A stretch of DNA of 64,000 bases from Pedococcus bigeumensis (GTDB lineage Bacteria > Actinomycetota > Actinomycetes > Actinomycetales > Dermatophilaceae), in contig NZ_RCZM01000006.1 in assembly GCF_006438965.1 (NCBI RefSeq), positions 287,069 to 351,068 on the forward strand, written 5' to 3'. Both the position numbers and the translations under genes were made by a program. How positions within the stretch are numbered: the stretch's first letter is position 1; every line of letters starts with the position of its first letter. The notes under the pieces are model-generated. The model saw only the letters and a list, made by a program, of their open reading frames with translations. It searched no databases and was not told the origin of the DNA. Below are positions 1 to 8,442 of the stretch, piece by piece.

Positions 1-1020
1 GGCGAGTTCCTCGTCCTGGTCGGTCCCTCCGGATGTGGCAAGTCCACCTCCCTGCGCATGCTCGCAGGCCTCGAAGAGGTCAACGCCGGCAAGATCTGGA
101 TCGGTGACCGCGACGTCACCAACCTGTCCCCCAAGGACCGCGATGTCGCGATGGTCTTCCAGAACTACGCGCTCTACCCCCACATGACGGTCGCCGACAA
201 CATGGGCTTCGCGCTCAAGATCGCCGGCGTCGACAAGGGCGAGATCCGCAAGCGTGTCGAAGAGGCCGCCAAGATCCTCGACCTGTCCGCCTACCTCGAG
301 CGCAAGCCGAAGGCCCTCTCCGGTGGCCAGCGTCAGCGCGTCGCGATGGGCCGCGCGATCGTGCGTTCGCCCCAGGTGTTCCTCATGGACGAGCCGCTGT
401 CGAACCTCGACGCCAAGCTCCGTGTCCAGACCCGCACCCAGATCGCCTCGCTCCAGCGCCGCCTCGGTGTCACCACGGTCTACGTCACGCACGACCAGGT
501 CGAGGCCATGACGATGGGTGACCGGGTCGCTGTCCTCAAGGACGGCATCCTCCAGCAGTGCGACAGCCCGCGTCACATGTACGACCACCCGAACAACGTC
601 TTCGTCGCAGGCTTCATCGGCTCCCCAGCCATGAACCTCCTCGAGGTCGAGTCCACCGACGGTGGCGTCATCGTGGGCGACTCCACCGTGGCGATCGAGC
701 GCGACCGGCTCGCCGGCGCCTCGGGCAAGGGCCTGACGCTCGGTGTCCGTCCCGAGGACCTCGAGCTGCGCACCGACGGCCACGGCATCGCCGTGACGGT
801 CGACGTCGTCGAGGAGCTTGGCGCCGACGCCTACATCTACGGGTCGACCAAGGCTGCCCAGCACGTCGACGAGGACGACAGCGACGCACCCGAGAAGCCG
901 TTCATCGCGCGGGTCGACGGTCGCAACCCCCCGGCCAAGGGTGAGACGGTCTACCTCGCTCCGAAGGTCGGACACGTGCACCTGTTCGACGCACAGTCCG
1001 GCCTGCGTCTCGGCGACTGA
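1..1020 (+). CDS. Carbohydrate ABC transporter ATP-binding protein (UgpC/MsmX type), 5' truncated by window edge
   Basis: ATPase subunit of an importer, most likely for sugars or glycerol-phosphate, energising a membrane permease pair from the cytoplasm. The frame is open from base 1, so the true start lies outside; 339 residues are visible. Walker A (GPSGCGKST) is at visible residues 8-16. The ABC signature LSGGQRQRVAMGRA, Walker B (FLMDEPLSNLDAKLR) and the THDQVEAM switch histidine follow in order. A C-terminal TOBE/MalK-like region follows, with GVRPEDLELR typical of the UgpC/MsmX group. Such multifunctional ATPases often serve several permeases and stand alone, as here: no permease lies downstream. 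Substrate cannot be read from the sequence. Confidence 0.93.
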   Translation, partial: GEFLVLVGPSGCGKSTSLRMLAGLEEVNAGKIWIGDRDVTNLSPKDRDVAMVFQNYALYPHMTVADNMGFALKIAGVDKGEIRKRVEEAAKILDLSAYLERKPKALSGGQRQRVAMGRAIVRSPQVFLMDEPLSNLDAKLRVQTRTQIASLQRRLGVTTVYVTHDQVEAMTMGDRVAVLKDGILQQCDSPRHMYDHPNNVFVAGFIGSPAMNLLEVESTDGGVIVGDSTVAIERDRLAGASGKGLTLGVRPEDLELRTDGHGIAVTVDVVEELGADAYIYGSTKAAQHVDEDDSDAPEKPFIARVDGRNPPAKGETVYLAPKVGHVHLFDAQSGLRLGD

Positions 1021-1055
1021 CCGAGCACGACGACAGACCAAGCAAGGTATGCCGG

Positions 1056-1087
1056 GTGGCCGGCTCCCATTCGCGGGGGCCGGCCAC
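1056..1087 (+). terminator. Hairpin terminator after the ABC ATPase gene
   Basis: A 13-bp GC-rich stem (GTGGCCGGCTCCC against its near-perfect complement) with a 6-base loop lies 36 bp after the stop codon. There is no T-run, as is common in actinobacteria. The word GTATGCCG (1047-1054) ends just before the stem. Confidence 0.6.
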
Positions 1088-1146
1088 ACCGGTCTTCCCA
1101 CCCGGACCGACCGACGCCGCACCCGGCGCCGCTGGGAGCATGAGAC

Positions 1147-2427
1147 GTGGCACTCCAGATCACTGCGGCACGGCCTGACCCGGCACTGCTCGACCTCCCG
1201 TGGGAGCTCCCCCTCGAGACTTGGCCCGAGGAGCATCTCGCCGCCCTACCCCGTGGCATCTCGCGGCACGTCGTCCGGTTCGTCAAGCTCTCGGGTCGGG
1301 TGCTGGCGGTCAAGGAGATCAAGGCCGACATCGCGGTCCGCGAGTACCAGATGCTGCGGATGCTGGGACGCCTCGACCTGCCGTGCGTCGTGCCGTTCGG
1401 CGTCGTCAGCGGCCGCGAGGCCACCGGCGGCTCACCCCTTGACGCCTGCCTCATCACCCGGCACCTCCAGTTCTCGCTGCCCTACCGCGCGCTGTTCAGC
1501 CAGTCGCTGCGCCCCGACACCTCGACCAGGCTGATCGACGCGTTGGCGGTACTGCTCGTCCGCCTGCACCTCATCGGCTTCTGGTGGGGCGACGTGTCCC
1601 TCTCCAACACCTTGTTCCGCCGCGACGCCGGCGCGTTCGCGGCATACCTCGTCGACGCGGAGACAGGGGAGCTGCACCAGTCGCTGACCTCCGGCCAGCG
1701 CGACCACGACCTCGAGATCGCCCGCGTCAACATCGCCGGCGAGCTGATGGACCTCGAGGCCGGCGGATTCCTCGAGGCCGGCGTCGACCCCGTCGACACG
1801 TCCAACCGCATCGTCACGCGCTACGCCGAGCTGTGGGACGAGCTCACCGGCGTGCAGCGGTTCGAGAGCGGCGACCGTTGGCGCGTCGACGAGCGGATCC
1901 GCCGTCTCAACGAGCTGGGCTTCGACGTCGATGAGCTCGCCATCTCCACCGACATCGGTGGCACCACCATCCAGATCCAGCCCAAAGTCGTTGACGCAGG
2001 CCATCATTCGCGTCGTCTGCTGCGGCTCACCGGGCTCGATGTCGAGGAGAACCAGGCGCGTCGGCTGCTCAACGACCTCGACTCCTACCGCGCCGGCAGC
2101 GACCGCCAGAACGATGACGAGGAGATCGTGGCGCACGACTGGCTGGCCAAGATCTACGAGCCGATCACCCGCACGGTCCCCCGGGACCTGGCCGGCAAGC
2201 TCGAACCTGCCGAGCTGTTCCACGAGGTCCTCGAACACCGGTGGTACCTCTCAGAACGCGCCGGCCACGACATGCCCATCGAGGACGCGATCCGCGACTA
2301 CGTGTCGACAGTGCTGCCGAGCAAGCCCGACGAGGCGACCGTGGTGGGCGTGGACACGGTCGAGATGCCGGTGGTCGCGATGTTCGACGACACGGGCGAC
2401 GCTCCGAGACCGACCCCTCGCCGTTAG
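1147..2427 (+). CDS. DUF4032 domain protein with kinase-like fold
   Basis: 426-residue cytoplasmic protein of the actinobacterial DUF4032 family; biochemical role unknown. The first 180 residues carry what look like complete protein-kinase elements: VLAVKEI (Lys56), a following Glu66 in VREYQML, WGDVSLSNTLF (Asp149, Asn154) in place of the catalytic HxDxxxxN loop, and YLVDAETGE (Asp170) in the DFG position. The second half is the family-specific region rich in charged helices. The start is a GTG with no strong ribosome site. It stands alone downstream of the ABC ATPase terminator. The kinase reading is inference from motifs; the substrate is not known. Confidence 0.85.
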   Translation: MALQITAARPDPALLDLPWELPLETWPEEHLAALPRGISRHVVRFVKLSGRVLAVKEIKADIAVREYQMLRMLGRLDLPCVVPFGVVSGREATGGSPLDACLITRHLQFSLPYRALFSQSLRPDTSTRLIDALAVLLVRLHLIGFWWGDVSLSNTLFRRDAGAFAAYLVDAETGELHQSLTSGQRDHDLEIARVNIAGELMDLEAGGFLEAGVDPVDTSNRIVTRYAELWDELTGVQRFESGDRWRVDERIRRLNELGFDVDELAISTDIGGTTIQIQPKVVDAGHHSRRLLRLTGLDVEENQARRLLNDLDSYRAGSDRQNDDEEIVAHDWLAKIYEPITRTVPRDLAGKLEPAELFHEVLEHRWYLSERAGHDMPIEDAIRDYVSTVLPSKPDEATVVGVDTVEMPVVAMFDDTGDAPRPTPRR

Positions 2428-2505
2428 CCACCCTGACCCCACAGCCGGCGCTAGTCTGACCGTCGCCAGCACCACCACGACGCGCGCCGACTCGCAGGGG
2501 ATCCG

Positions 2506-3123
2506 ATGACCGACCAGCCGCAGCACCCGCCCGCACCACAGCAACCCCAGCCCGAGCCCCAGCCCGAGCCCCAGCTACCCGCCTACGGGGCCGCCACGGG
2601 GTACGCCGGCCCACCGGCATACGGCCACCCCGCACCCTGGGGGCCGCTCGCCGGGTGGGGCACTCGGGTGCTCGCGATGATCGTCGACAGCCTGCTGTCG
2701 CTGATTGGGCTGATCCCCTACATCGTCGGCGTCGTCCTCGTCGTCGCCGGACTGCCTGACTCGTCGTCCTACGAGACGACGGCGGGTCCGTCTGCGGACG
2801 AGACCAACACGGGACTGGTCATCGCGGGAGTCATCCTCGCGATCATCGGGCTCCTCGGAATGCTCGCCATCCAGATCTGGAACCGGGCGTTCAAGCAGGG
2901 CCGGACCGGCCAGAGCGTCGGCAAGAAGGCGATGGGCATCAAGCTCGTCGACGAGCACACCGGGCAGCCGATCGGCGCCGGGATGTCGTTCGTTCGCGAC
3001 CTGGCCCACACGCTCGACGGGTTCTGCTACATCGGCTACCTCTGGCCCCTCTGGGACGACAAGCGCCAGACCTTCGCCGACAAGATCCTCGGCACGGTCG
3101 TCGTCGAGACACCCAAGAGCTGA
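2506..3123 (+). CDS. RDD family membrane protein
   Basis: 205 residues. A Pro/Gln-rich cytoplasmic N-terminus (about 45 residues with PEPQPEPQ repeats) is followed by an RDD domain: GWGTRVLAMIVDSLLSLIG supplies the Arg and Asp of the first membrane helix, a second helix spans about residues 103-125, and a third hydrophobic stretch lies around 165-185. RDD proteins are integral membrane proteins of unclear function, some linked to ion or Na+/H+ exchange. The ATG is preceded by AGGGGATCCG, an acceptable ribosome site. It converges with the DUF2752 gene 15 bp downstream. Confidence 0.88.
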   Translation: MTDQPQHPPAPQQPQPEPQPEPQLPAYGAATGYAGPPAYGHPAPWGPLAGWGTRVLAMIVDSLLSLIGLIPYIVGVVLVVAGLPDSSSYETTAGPSADETNTGLVIAGVILAIIGLLGMLAIQIWNRAFKQGRTGQSVGKKAMGIKLVDEHTGQPIGAGMSFVRDLAHTLDGFCYIGYLWPLWDDKRQTFADKILGTVVVETPKS

Positions 3124-3138
3124 CCGACTCCGACAGGC

Positions 3139-3591
3139 TCAGGCCGGCGACAACCAGGTCCAGCCGGGGAAGTTCCGCAGGGCCCAGAACGCGAGCACGA
3201 GGGTGAGCAGCCCGTAGAGCAGCGCGGGGGGTGCGGCCCAGGTTCGCGGCTGGCCCCGCCACAGCCGTCGAGCCCAGACGACCCAGCCGACGGCCAGACC
3301 GACCAGGGCGATCACGGTGAACGGGTTGCGTGAGAGGGCGCCATCGAGGTTGCCATGAGCCAGATCATGGATGGCGCGCAGCGACCCGCACCCCGGGCAG
3401 TAGTAGCCGGTCAGGGCAAGGAACGGGCAGGTCGGGTAGTGGCCAGACTGGTTCGGGTCGACTGCCGCGATGACACCGACGACGGCAGCCGCGGCAAGTC
3501 CCACGAGGGCAGGACCGCGCAACGCCCCGCGACGAGGTGCCGTCGGCACGTGTGTCACGGAGCGTTGCGGGGTGTCCTTCATGGTGGGCAT
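3139..3591 (-). CDS. DUF2752 membrane protein, copy 1
   Basis: About 150 residues with three hydrophobic segments. The family signature HYPTCPFLALTGYYCPGCG followed by LRAIHDLAHG is present, with three Cys that could bind metal or form a disulfide; function unknown. The start chosen (ATG at 3591) lies 8 bp after the stop of the dispanin gene, so the pair is one transcription unit; ATG 3582 is an alternative. It is a paralogue of the gene at 4019-4450, sharing the ending NxPGWTWLSPA and forming part of a duplicated two-gene cassette. Confidence 0.85.
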   Translation of the reverse strand: MPTMKDTPQRSVTHVPTAPRRGALRGPALVGLAAAAVVGVIAAVDPNQSGHYPTCPFLALTGYYCPGCGSLRAIHDLAHGNLDGALSRNPFTVIALVGLAVGWVVWARRLWRGQPRTWAAPPALLYGLLTLVLAFWALRNFPGWTWLSPA

Positions 3592-3599
3592 CAGCCTGT

Positions 3600-3932
3600 T
3601 CAGACTCCCGCAGAGTCCTTGATGGCCGGATAGATCAGGGTGAAGTAGATGACGCCCCAGACCAGGCCGACGATGGCCGTGATGATGGTCCACTGCTTCG
3701 CCTTGGCCGACGAAGCCTGGGCACCAGCCGCATCGCCGGCGCGCCACTTGCTGTTCACCTGGGTAGCGAACACGATGGCGGCGATGCCGGGAGGCAGGCA
3801 GCAGAAGATCGTCGCGAGGATGGCGAAGACGAGGTAGTTCTTCGGCGGGGTGCCACCCACCACCGGGCCTTCGTTGTACCCGGGCGCGGAGGGCGGAGGA
3901 GGCGGCGGAGGCGGGGTTCCGTAGTCAGACAT
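3600..3932 (-). CDS. CD225/dispanin-family membrane protein, copy 1
   Basis: 110 residues. Starts MSDYGTPPPPPPPP (a polyproline cytoplasmic tail), then two hydrophobic segments (about 33-55 and 83-105) joined by a polar loop with NSKWRAGDAAGAQ, the layout of bacterial dispanins (CD225). Function unknown; these small proteins are often found beside DUF2752 or RDD genes, as here. Ribosome site AAGGGAA lies 10 bases before the ATG. The first 13 codons and the upstream leader are repeated almost exactly at copy 2 (4838). Confidence 0.88.
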   Translation of the reverse strand: MSDYGTPPPPPPPPSAPGYNEGPVVGGTPPKNYLVFAILATIFCCLPPGIAAIVFATQVNSKWRAGDAAGAQASSAKAKQWTIITAIVGLVWGVIYFTLIYPAIKDSAGV

Positions 3933-4000
3933 GCGGGTGTTCCCTTCGAGTGTGCGAGCGCCGCTCCCCCATGGGCGCGACAGGGCGAAACGCTAGCGGA
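3933..4000 (-). promoter_or_regulatory. Duplicated leader/promoter of dispanin cassette, copy 1
   Basis: The 68 bases before the first dispanin gene are nearly the same as 4839-4906, including a 28-base identical core (GCGAGCGCCGCTCC...). TAGCGT (bases 3990-3995 read on the minus strand) is a TAnnnT-type -10 candidate that would give a leader of about 50 bases. Promoter activity is inferred. Confidence 0.5.
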
Positions 4001-4018
4001 TTTGTCCCCGTTTGCGGC

Positions 4019-4450
4019 TCAGGCGGGCGAGAGCCAGGTCCAGCCGGGCACATTCCGACCCACCCAGTACACAGCGATCAGGGTGGGCAGCACGAACTGG
4101 ATCCAACGCGGCCACGGAAGGGGCCGATCGCGACCTTGAAGCGCCAAGAGCACGGATCGTTCCCACAGCAACGCGGCGACCGCAAGGGCGAGGACGGTCG
4201 CCGGATTGCGCTGAAGTGCCGTCCCGAGGTCGCCGTGCGCGATGGCGTGCAGGCACCTGAGCGTGCCGCACCCCGGGCAGAAGAAGCCTGTCGTGTACAG
4301 GAACGGGCAGGTCGGGTAGTGACCCGACTCGTTGGGATCCACCACGGCGGCGATGCCCACCACGGCGCACACTCCGGCCGCTGCGACCAACGGGCCGCGC
4401 AACCGTCGACGCAGCGACTGCTTCGCAACGGTACCGGGCAACGCGGTCAT
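4019..4450 (-). CDS. DUF2752 membrane protein, copy 2
   Basis: 143 residues, same architecture as copy 1: HYPTCPFLYTTGFFCPGCG then LRCLHAIAHG, three hydrophobic segments, and the identical last residues PGWTWLSPA. It has an extra Cys (LRC) compared with copy 1. ATG 4450 was chosen over upstream in-frame codons because it gives the same N-terminal length as the paralogue. It lies 73 bp downstream of the second dispanin gene, separated by a hairpin. Function unknown. Confidence 0.85.
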   Translation of the reverse strand: MTALPGTVAKQSLRRRLRGPLVAAAGVCAVVGIAAVVDPNESGHYPTCPFLYTTGFFCPGCGTLRCLHAIAHGDLGTALQRNPATVLALAVAALLWERSVLLALQGRDRPLPWPRWIQFVLPTLIAVYWVGRNVPGWTWLSPA

Positions 4451-4479
4451 CCCCGCATTCTCCACGACTGCGACAGGAC

Positions 4480-4516
4480 GATGGCCCGCGCCCACCTCTG
4501 CGGACGCGGGCCCATC
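4480..4516 (-). terminator. Hairpin between dispanin copy 2 and DUF2752 copy 2
   Basis: Arms GATGGCCCGCG (4480-4490) and CGCGGGCCCATC (4505-4516) pair with a single bulge. It could terminate or attenuate the dispanin transcript before the DUF2752 gene. The other cassette has no such hairpin, as the two genes there are only 8 bp apart. Confidence 0.45.
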
Positions 4517-4523
4517 GAGACTG

Positions 4524-4838
4524 TCAGTTGGAACTCAGGAGCCCGACGCCACCGAGGGCGATGTTGGCGATGAACCCGACCGCCCACAGCGCCAACGCGA
4601 TGATCGAGATGATCTTGGCGGTGTTGGCCTTGCTGACATTCAGGCCCTGCGCGTGGCCTTCGCGCAGGATGGTGTTGGCGGTGATCAACGTGTAGATGGC
4701 CAACGGACCACAGCAAAGAAGGCCGACGATGCTGAGGATGAGGGTCGTCTGAGCCTTGGGGTGCTCTCCGCCACCCATGGCGCCGGGGTAGCCCTGGACG
4801 GGCGGCGGAGGCGGCGGCGGGGTGCCGTAGTCAGACAT
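4524..4838 (-). CDS. CD225/dispanin-family membrane protein, copy 2
   Basis: 104 residues: MSDYGTPPPPPPP tail, then two hydrophobic segments around residues 30-52 and 76-98, with loop TANTILREGHAQGLNVSKA. The N-terminal tail and leader match copy 1 almost base for base, but the membrane part has diverged to the point of weak similarity. Either the duplication is old with conserved regulation, or the 5' ends were homogenised by gene conversion. Role unknown. Confidence 0.85.
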   Translation of the reverse strand: MSDYGTPPPPPPPVQGYPGAMGGGEHPKAQTTLILSIVGLLCCGPLAIYTLITANTILREGHAQGLNVSKANTAKIISIIALALWAVGFIANIALGGVGLLSSN

Positions 4839-4906
4839 GCAGGAGTTCCCTTCGAGGTTTGCGAGCGCCGCTCCCCCATGGGCGCGACGGGCGAAACGCT
4901 AGCGGA
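4839..4906 (-). promoter_or_regulatory. Duplicated leader/promoter of dispanin cassette, copy 2
   Basis: Counterpart of 3933-4000, with the same ribosome site region (GAAGGGAACTCC before the ATG), the same 28-base core and the same TAGCGT element (minus strand, near 4900). Conservation of a non-coding leader while the gene bodies diverge suggests shared regulation. Confidence 0.5.
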
Positions 4907-4924
4907 TACGCCCTGTCGCGTGGG

Positions 4925-5908
4925 TCAGATCGCCCGACGTCTCGCCACTTCGTACAGCGCGACTCCCGTGGCGATCCCGGCGTTCAGCGACTCGACGGCC
5001 GACGACATGGGGATCGAGACGATCTGGTCGCAGTTCTCCCTGACCAGCCGCGAGAGCCCCTTGCCCTCCGAACCGGTCACGATGACGATCGGCTCGGTCG
5101 CCAGCTCGAGATCCGGCAGCTGGACGTCACCCTCCATGTCGAGCCCCAGGATGAAGAACCCGGCCTTGCGGAACTCCTCCAGCGCGCGGGTCAGGTTCGC
5201 AGCGAGCGCGACCGGGACGCGGGCGGCAGCCCCGGCAGACGTCTTCCACGCGCTCGCGGTCATGCCGACCGAGCGGCGCTCGGGCACGACCACTCCGTGG
5301 CCGCCGAACGCCGCCACAGACCGGATGATGGCGCCGAGGTTACGAGGATCGGTGATCCCGTCCAGCGCAACGACTAGGGGTATGCCGGGTGCTTGCGGAT
5401 TGATGAAGTCGCTGGGGTGCGCGTACTCGTACGGCGGGACCTGCAGGGCCAGGCCTTGGTGCACCGCACCGTCGGTGAGCCGGTCCAGCTCGCCGCGCGG
5501 GGTCTCCAGGATCGCGATGCCCTTGGCCGTCGCGGTTTTGAGCGCCTCACGGACGCGGTCGTCCGAGTCGATCCGGCCGGCGACGTACATGGTCGTCACC
5601 GGGACGTCGGCACGCAGCGCCTCGACGACCGAGTTGCGACCGGCGACGATCTCGCTGGACGCCTTGCCCCGACGCGAACCGCCACGGCTGGCGCTGGGCC
5701 GGGCGCCCGGCTTGGAGCCGCTGCTGCCGGCGCGCTTCTCGGCCGCCGTGGCCATCCGGTTGGCCTTGTGCTTGGGACGTTCCTCCGCCTTCGGGGTCGG
5801 TCCCCTGCCCTCGAGACCGCGTCGGCGCTGTCCGCCCGAGCCGACCTGCGGACCCTTCTTCGACGCGCCCTTGCGGATCGCGCCACGTCGCTGGGAGTTG
5901 CCAGCCAT
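4925..5908 (-). CDS. rlmB: 23S rRNA (guanosine-2251-2'-O)-methyltransferase RlmB
   Basis: SPOUT/TrmH-family enzyme that 2'-O-methylates a guanosine in the 23S rRNA P-loop. 327 residues: a basic Gly/Arg-rich N-terminal extension of about 85 residues, then the SpoU substrate-binding domain starting at [12 protein letters not shown], then the knotted SAM domain. Motif 1 ([12 protein letters not shown]), motif 2 ([13 protein letters not shown]) and motif 3 ([16 protein letters not shown]) are intact. ATG 5908 is preceded by GAGAGGAAC. It follows cysS by 11 bp in the same direction, the order also seen in mycobacteria. One codon in the GIP triplet near 5380 is the rare ATA, forced by the GTATGCCG word. 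Confidence 0.95.
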   Translation of the reverse strand: MAGNSQRRGAIRKGASKKGPQVGSGGQRRRGLEGRGPTPKAEERPKHKANRMATAAEKRAGSSGSKPGARPSASRGGSRRGKASSEIVAGRNSVVEALRADVPVTTMYVAGRIDSDDRVREALKTATAKGIAILETPRGELDRLTDGAVHQGLALQVPPYEYAHPSDFINPQAPGIPLVVALDGITDPRNLGAIIRSVAAFGGHGVVVPERRSVGMTASAWKTSAGAAARVPVALAANLTRALEEFRKAGFFILGLDMEGDVQLPDLELATEPIVIVTGSEGKGLSRLVRENCDQIVSIPMSSAVESLNAGIATGVALYEVARRRAI

Positions 5909-5919
5909 GGGTGTTCCTC

Positions 5920-7359
5920 TCAGCTTTCGCGGCGGGAGAGCGACCAGTTCGCTCCCGATGCCGTGTCTTCGATGACGATGCCGGCCGCGCCCAGCTGGTC
6001 GCGGATCGCGTCAGCCGTGGCGAAGTCGCGGGCCGCCCGGGCCGCGGCGCGGGCCTCGAGCTGCACCTGCACCAGTACGTCCAGGGCGTCCTGCGCATCG
6101 CCGGCTCCGGTGTCGCTGCCGCCGCCCCAGTGCGGGTCGAGCGGGTTGACGCCGAGCAGGTCGGTCATGGCGACGACGGCGGCGAACGCCGTCGCGAGCG
6201 CCTCGTCGTCACCGTCGTCGATGGCGGTGTTGCCTGCCCGGACGGTGTCGTGGACCACGGCGAGCGCGCCCGAGACGTTCAGGTCGTCGTCCATCGCCGC
6301 GGCATACAGGGCGGGCACGGTGCTGTGGTCGGGTGTCGTGGACGTGCCCTCGGGCAGTGCCCGCAACGCCCGGGTGAGGAAGCCCTCGATCCGCTCGACG
6401 GTCGCTTCCGCCTCGCGCAGCGAGCCCTCGTGGTACTCGATGGTGGAGCGGTAGTGGGCGGCGGTGAGGTAGTAGCGCAGCGCCAGCGGGCGGGCGACCT
6501 TGGTGACCTCGGAGACGACCAGGCTGTTGCCGAGCGACTTGCTCATCTTCTCGCCGCCGACAGTGACCCAGGCGTTGTGCAGCCAGTAGGTCGCGAAGCC
6601 GAGGCCGGCCGCGTGCGACTGGGCCTGCTCGTTCTCGTGATGGGGGAACCGCAGGTCGACGCCGCCGCCGTGGATGTCGAACGCGTCGCCGAGGTACTTG
6701 CGCGCCATCGCCGAGCACTCGAGGTGCCAGCCCGGGCGGCCGGCGCCGAACGGCGTGGCCCACGACGCGGTGGCGGGCTCGGACTCCTTGCGGCCCTTCC
6801 AGAGAGCGAAGTCACGGGGGTCACGCTTGCCGCGCGGGTCGGCGTCCTCCGCGGCCTCCATGTCATCGATCTTCTGGTGGGTCAGCGAGCCGTACTCGGG
6901 GAAGCTCTTGACGTCGAAGTAGACGTCACCACTCTCGTCGGTCGCCGCATAGGCGTGGCCCTTGCCGACGAGGGTCTCCATCAGGTCGACCATCTCCGGG
7001 ATGTGCCCGGTGGCGCGCGGCTCGTAGGTCGGGGGCAGCACACCGAGCGAGTCGAGCGCAGCCGCCGTGGCGATCTCGTTGCGGTAGGACAGCGCGAACC
7101 ACTGCTCGCCGGCGTCGGCCGACTTGGCGAGGATCTTGTCGTCGATGTCGGTCACGTTGCGGACCAGCGTGACGTCGTAGCCGTAGCGGCCCTCGAGCCA
7201 CCGGCGCAGCACGTCGAACGCGACGGCGAACCGCACGTGACCGATGTGGGGCGCGCCCTGCGTCGTGAGTCCACAGATGTAGAGGCCCACCCGACCGGGT
7301 TCCAGTGGGGTGAAGTCGCGCAGCTCGCGCGCGGCGGTGTCGTGCAGGCGAAGACTCAC
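5920..7359 (-). CDS. cysS: Cysteinyl-tRNA synthetase
   Basis: Class I aminoacyl-tRNA synthetase charging tRNA-Cys; 479 residues. The N-terminal zinc Cys is in YICGLTTQG, followed by the HIGH motif as HIGH in APHIGHVR. Further zinc ligands fit WHLECSAM and [15 protein letters not shown] is the KMSKS loop, and the C-terminal helical anticodon region is complete. I place the start at GTG 7359 (protein begins V/MSLRLHDT) rather than further upstream because family members begin there. CGLTTQG departs from the common CGPTVYD. The gene heads cysS-rlmB and lies in the carD-isp block; it is CysS rather than MshC by context and by the KMSKS form. Confidence 0.95.
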   Translation of the reverse strand: MSLRLHDTAARELRDFTPLEPGRVGLYICGLTTQGAPHIGHVRFAVAFDVLRRWLEGRYGYDVTLVRNVTDIDDKILAKSADAGEQWFALSYRNEIATAAALDSLGVLPPTYEPRATGHIPEMVDLMETLVGKGHAYAATDESGDVYFDVKSFPEYGSLTHQKIDDMEAAEDADPRGKRDPRDFALWKGRKESEPATASWATPFGAGRPGWHLECSAMARKYLGDAFDIHGGGVDLRFPHHENEQAQSHAAGLGFATYWLHNAWVTVGGEKMSKSLGNSLVVSEVTKVARPLALRYYLTAAHYRSTIEYHEGSLREAEATVERIEGFLTRALRALPEGTSTTPDHSTVPALYAAAMDDDLNVSGALAVVHDTVRAGNTAIDDGDDEALATAFAAVVAMTDLLGVNPLDPHWGGGSDTGAGDAQDALDVLVQVQLEARAAARAARDFATADAIRDQLGAAGIVIEDTASGANWSLSRRES

Positions 7360-7460
7360 GGGCGCAAGGCTACCTGCGGGACCACCCACCCACCGAAACG
7401 GCGAATGGCGAGCACCGCGCGGCCTACAGTGGGCGGACATCGGCGAGAGGGGACGGACAG

Positions 7461-7814
7461 ATGTGGGTACTCGGAACCTGGCTCAGCCTTGTCCCGGGAG
7501 TGCTCTACCTGCTGATCGCCGCGGGCGGCATCGTCGCCGTCGTGCGCAGCGGCAGCGGCGAGGTGTGGGCCCGGCTGGCGCTGCTCGGTCTCGGCTTGCT
7601 GGCGATCGGCCAGCTGTGCAGCTTCGCGCTGAACGGAGCCGTGCTGAGCGGGACCTACCCGCCGAACATGGGCATCTACACGGCCATCAGCCTGGTGGGC
7701 ATCCTCGCGCACTTCGTCGGCTTCGCGCTGCTCGTCGCTTCAGCACTCTCCGGCCGCGCCCTCAGCGTCCGGCGTCGAGCCACTCCTGAAGGTGTGGTGC
7801 CTCCGCAGCGATGA
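7461..7814 (+). CDS. Small multi-pass membrane protein, function unknown
   Basis: 117 residues, three to four hydrophobic segments (about 5-27, 35-57 and 73-98), no family I recognise. GAGAGGGGA lies 8 bases before the ATG, a strong ribosome site supporting translation. The last 53 bp overlap the end of the convergent metallo-hydrolase gene, so the C-terminal RRRATPEGV tail is dictated by antisense coding. Confidence 0.7.
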   Translation: MWVLGTWLSLVPGVLYLLIAAGGIVAVVRSGSGEVWARLALLGLGLLAIGQLCSFALNGAVLSGTYPPNMGIYTAISLVGILAHFVGFALLVASALSGRALSVRRRATPEGVVPPQR

Positions 7815-8442
7815 CCGTGGCGTCGCCGTGCCCGGTCAGCACCACCGTCTCGTCGGGCAGGGTGAGCAGCCGGTCACGGATCGACTCGATGATCGTGGGG
7901 AAGTCGCTGTAGGACCGCCCCGTCGCACCCGGCCCGCCGTTGAACAGCGTGTCACCGGTGAAGACCACATCGAGCGCCGGCGCGTAGAGCGAGCACGAGC
8001 CGGGCGTGTGGCCGGGCGTGTGGATGACGTGCAGGTCGACGTCGCCGACCGTGATCACCTGCCCGTCGGCCAGGTCGACGTCGGGGGTGACGGGGTACAG
8101 CTCATCCCAGAGCATCCGGTCCGCGGGATGCAGGTATGCCGGGGCGCGCGTTCCGTCGCACACCTCGGCGACCGCGTTGATGTGGTCGTTGTGGGCGTGC
8201 GTGGAGATGACAGCGGTGACCCGGCGCTCGAGGTCGATCGACTTCACGATCTTCCGACCGTCGTGGGCGGCGTCGATGACGACGCACTCCTTGTCGTCGC
8301 CGACCACCCAGACGTTGTTGTCGACCGCCCAGCTGCCACCGTCGAGCTCGAAGGTGCCGGACGTGACGATCCGGTCCACCCGGACGCCGCCCGCGGACGG
8401 TGTGATCGCCGGCATACCCGCGTCGTTGCCCTGCTCGCTCAC
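7762..8442 (-). CDS. MBL-fold metallo-hydrolase, partner of mycothiol formaldehyde dehydrogenase
   Basis: 226 residues, metallo-beta-lactamase fold. Metal ligands are [11 protein letters not shown] (HxHxDH, about residues 81-86), [16 protein letters not shown] and the late GHGDAT. It overlaps the upstream mscR gene by 4 bp (ATGA), so the two are co-translated. In the glutathione pathway the dehydrogenase is followed by S-formylglutathione hydrolase or a glyoxalase-II-like enzyme. By analogy this protein may hydrolyse S-formylmycothiol or another mycothiol thioester; that is inference from operon structure and the glyoxalase-II-like motif set. Confidence 0.88.
   Translation of the reverse strand: MSEQGNDAGMPAITPSAGGVRVDRIVTSGTFELDGGSWAVDNNVWVVGDDKECVVIDAAHDGRKIVKSIDLERRVTAVISTHAHNDHINAVAEVCDGTRAPAYLHPADRMLWDELYPVTPDVDLADGQVITVGDVDLHVIHTPGHTPGSCSLYAPALDVVFTGDTLFNGGPGATGRSYSDFPTIIESIRDRLLTLPDETVVLTGHGDATVIAAEAPHLQEWLDAGR

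Noticed and set aside
5911..7515. Plus-strand frame of 534 residues over cysS
   Set aside because: cysS on the minus strand has all synthetase motifs; the plus frame shows repetitive Val/Arg/Gly shadow composition.
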